DNA of 64,000 nucleotides, taken from NCBI RefSeq assembly GCF_021654285.1, contig NZ_JAKFZS010000014.1:62001-126000 (forward strand), in the 5' to 3' direction. The notes beneath the pieces are model-generated. The model searched no databases. It was not told where the DNA came from and saw only the letters and a list, made by a program, of their open reading frames with translations. Position numbers and translations under genes: made by a program. This document shows, in pieces, positions 62,502 to 64,000 of the stretch (positions are counted from its first letter, which is position 1; the number at the start of each line of letters is the position of its first letter). This DNA comes from Pseudoalteromonas luteoviolacea (GTDB lineage Bacteria; Pseudomonadota; Gammaproteobacteria; Enterobacterales; Alteromonadaceae).

Positions 62502-64000
62502 TTATGCTTTTTCAATTTTCGCCCATGAATCGCGAAGCCCAACCGTTTGGTTGAATGTTAAGCTTTGTGACTTGTTATCGCGACTATAATAGCCTAGTCG
62601 TTCAAACTGGAAGCCTTGCTCTGGACTTGCTTTTTCAAGTGATGGCTCTAATTTCGCATTTGCAATAACGACTAATGACTCAGGGTTTAGCGTAGTAGCA
62701 AAATCTTCAGCAGCCGCTGGGTTAGGTACATTAAATAGACGGTCATACTGACGTACTTCCGCTTCGATACAATGTGACGCTGAAACCCAATGAATTACGC
62801 CTTTGACCTTACGGCCATCAGCAGGGTTTTTACCAAGTGTATCTGCATCATATGTACAATAAATAGTCGTGATATTACCTGCGTCATCTTCTTCAATGCG
62901 CTCAGCTTTAATCACATAAGCATTACGTAAACGTACTTCTTTACCCAACACTAAACGCTTAAACTTTTTGTTCGCTTCAACGCGGAAGTCCTCACGCTCA
63001 ATGAAGATTTCACGAGTCAATGGCAGTTCACGCTCACCCATTTCTAATGTTGGGTGGTTTGGTGCAGATAACATCTCCACTTTGTCTGCATCATAGTTTT
63101 CGATAACAATTTTAACTGGATCTAAAACAGCCATCGCACGTGGTGCATTTTCATTTAGGTCATCACGGATACATGCTTCAAGCATACCCATTTCAACCAT
63201 GTTATCTTGCTTTGTAATACCAATACGCTTACAAAATTCACGAATAGATGCCGGTGTGTAACCACGACGACGTAGACCCGCAATTGTAGGCATACGCGGA
63301 TCATCCCAGCCTTCTACCTGACCGTTCACAACTAAGTCGTTAAGCTTACGCTTTGACATCACGGTATATTCTAGATTTAGACGAGAAAACTCGATCTGCT
63401 GAGGTTGGCACTCAATGCTGATGTTCTCAAGTACCCAATCGTATAAACGACGGTTGTCTTGGAATTCAAGCGTACACAGTGAATGCGTGATCCCCTCTAG
63501 CGCATCTGAAATACAGTGCGTGAAGTCATACATTGGATAAATGCACCACTTGTCACCAGTCTGATGGTGATGAACAAAACGGATACGGTAAATAATCGGG
63601 TCACGAAGTACCATGAAAGAGCTCGCCATATCGATCTTTGCTCTAAGTACACATTCACCTTCTTTAAACTCACCATTTTTCATTTTTTCGAAAAGCGCTA
63701 AGTTTTCCTCAGGAGATGTATCTCTGTGTGGACTATTTTTACCAGGCTCAGTCAATGTACCGCGATATTCACGTGCTTGCTCAGGAGACAAGAAACATAC
63801 ATAAGCTAAGCCTTTTTCAATCAGCTCTACTGCATAGCCGTATAGCTTGTCGAAATAGTTTGATGAGTAGCAAATTTCGCCATCCCATTCAAAACCTAGC
63901 CACTTAACATCTTCTTGAATTGAGTTTACGTAATCGATGTCTTCTTTTTCTGGGTTCGTATCGTCAAAACGTAAATTACAAAGGCCTTTATAATCTTGCG
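62502..64000 (-). CDS. glnS: Glutaminyl-tRNA synthetase, C-terminal about 500 residues
   Basis: The gene runs into the window from the right edge; the first ATG-like codon inside is not the start. The upstream part already reads [18 protein letters not shown] and [16 protein letters not shown], matching GlnS. Downstream come [43 protein letters not shown], the [13 protein letters not shown] loop (KMSKS equivalent MSKRKL) and the C-terminal anticodon-binding barrels. It charges tRNA-Gln directly. The N-terminal HIGH region is outside the window. Confidence 0.96.
   Translation of the reverse strand, partial: QDYKGLCNLRFDDTNPEKEDIDYVNSIQEDVKWLGFEWDGEICYSSNYFDKLYGYAVELIEKGLAYVCFLSPEQAREYRGTLTEPGKNSPHRDTSPEENLALFEKMKNGEFKEGECVLRAKIDMASSFMVLRDPIIYRIRFVHHHQTGDKWCIYPMYDFTHCISDALEGITHSLCTLEFQDNRRLYDWVLENISIECQPQQIEFSRLNLEYTVMSKRKLNDLVVNGQVEGWDDPRMPTIAGLRRRGYTPASIREFCKRIGITKQDNMVEMGMLEACIRDDLNENAPRAMAVLDPVKIVIENYDADKVEMLSAPNHPTLEMGERELPLTREIFIEREDFRVEANKKFKRLVLGKEVRLRNAYVIKAERIEEDDAGNITTIYCTYDADTLGKNPADGRKVKGVIHWVSASHCIEAEVRQYDRLFNVPNPAAAEDFATTLNPESLVVIANAKLEPSLEKASPEQGFQFERLGYYSRDNKSQSLTFNQTVGLRDSWAKIEKA

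Overview
The window looks like a chromosomal segment of a marine gammaproteobacterium of the order Alteromonadales, most likely Pseudoalteromonas or a close relative. This is judged from moderate-to-low GC, gene orders shared with enteric bacteria (comEC-msbA-lpxK, pyrD-zapC-rlmKL-uup, msrC-proQ-prc, yccA-tus, pgm-seqA-ybfF, ybfE-fldA-fur), a large 180-kDa-class NAD glutamate dehydrogenase, and an abundance of TonB and DUF1302/DUF1329 envelope proteins. No phage, insertion sequence, CRISPR array or rRNA was seen. Coding density is high and most genes are on the minus strand.

Layout: 1-4145 (minus) holds comEC, msbA and the first 33 codons of lpxK, with a DUF2062 membrane protein diverging from comEC. 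4700-12416 (minus) holds a DUF3466 exported protein and the uup / glutaredoxin-like / rlmKL / zapC / pyrD group. 12498-17330 is the NAD-glutamate dehydrogenase. 17533-24475 is a four-gene envelope module (RND transporter, YCF48-like protein, DUF1329, DUF1302). 24713-33399 holds DUF2835-pepN, nhaC, the prc-proQ-(unknown)-msrC group and a small membrane protein. 33547-34040 carries four identical tRNA-Ser(UGA) genes behind one strong promoter. 34303-36336 (plus) is yccA followed by tusDCBE for tRNA 2-thiolation.

36372-49026 is the accessory part: a large orphan lipoprotein, a small exported protein, a 7TM-DISM hybrid histidine kinase next to a TonB-dependent receptor, a three-gene operon (alpha/beta hydrolase, acetoacetate-decarboxylase-like protein, FAD amine-oxidase-like protein) with no pathway I can name, and a divergent periplasmic binding protein. 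49072-57496 returns to housekeeping: ttcA, the branched-chain 2-oxoacid dehydrogenase E1a-E1b-E2 operon, astE, pgm and seqA. 57623-60089 (plus) is ybfF, DUF2788-ybfE-fldA and fur. The end holds a small unknown protein, an orphan protein kinase, and glnS running off the window.

The most interesting non-coding signals are: a nested inverted repeat that would pair the UUG start codon of zapC into a stem; a perfect 16-bp palindrome of LiuR type ahead of the branched-chain dehydrogenase operon; an 18-bp perfect palindrome ahead of the DUF1302 operon; a structured leader ahead of nhaC; a duplicated TTATTCTTAAGAA element ahead of fur; and a terminator ending about a dozen bases before the TTG start of tusD. 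All functional statements come from sequence reading and remembered family knowledge; no search was run.
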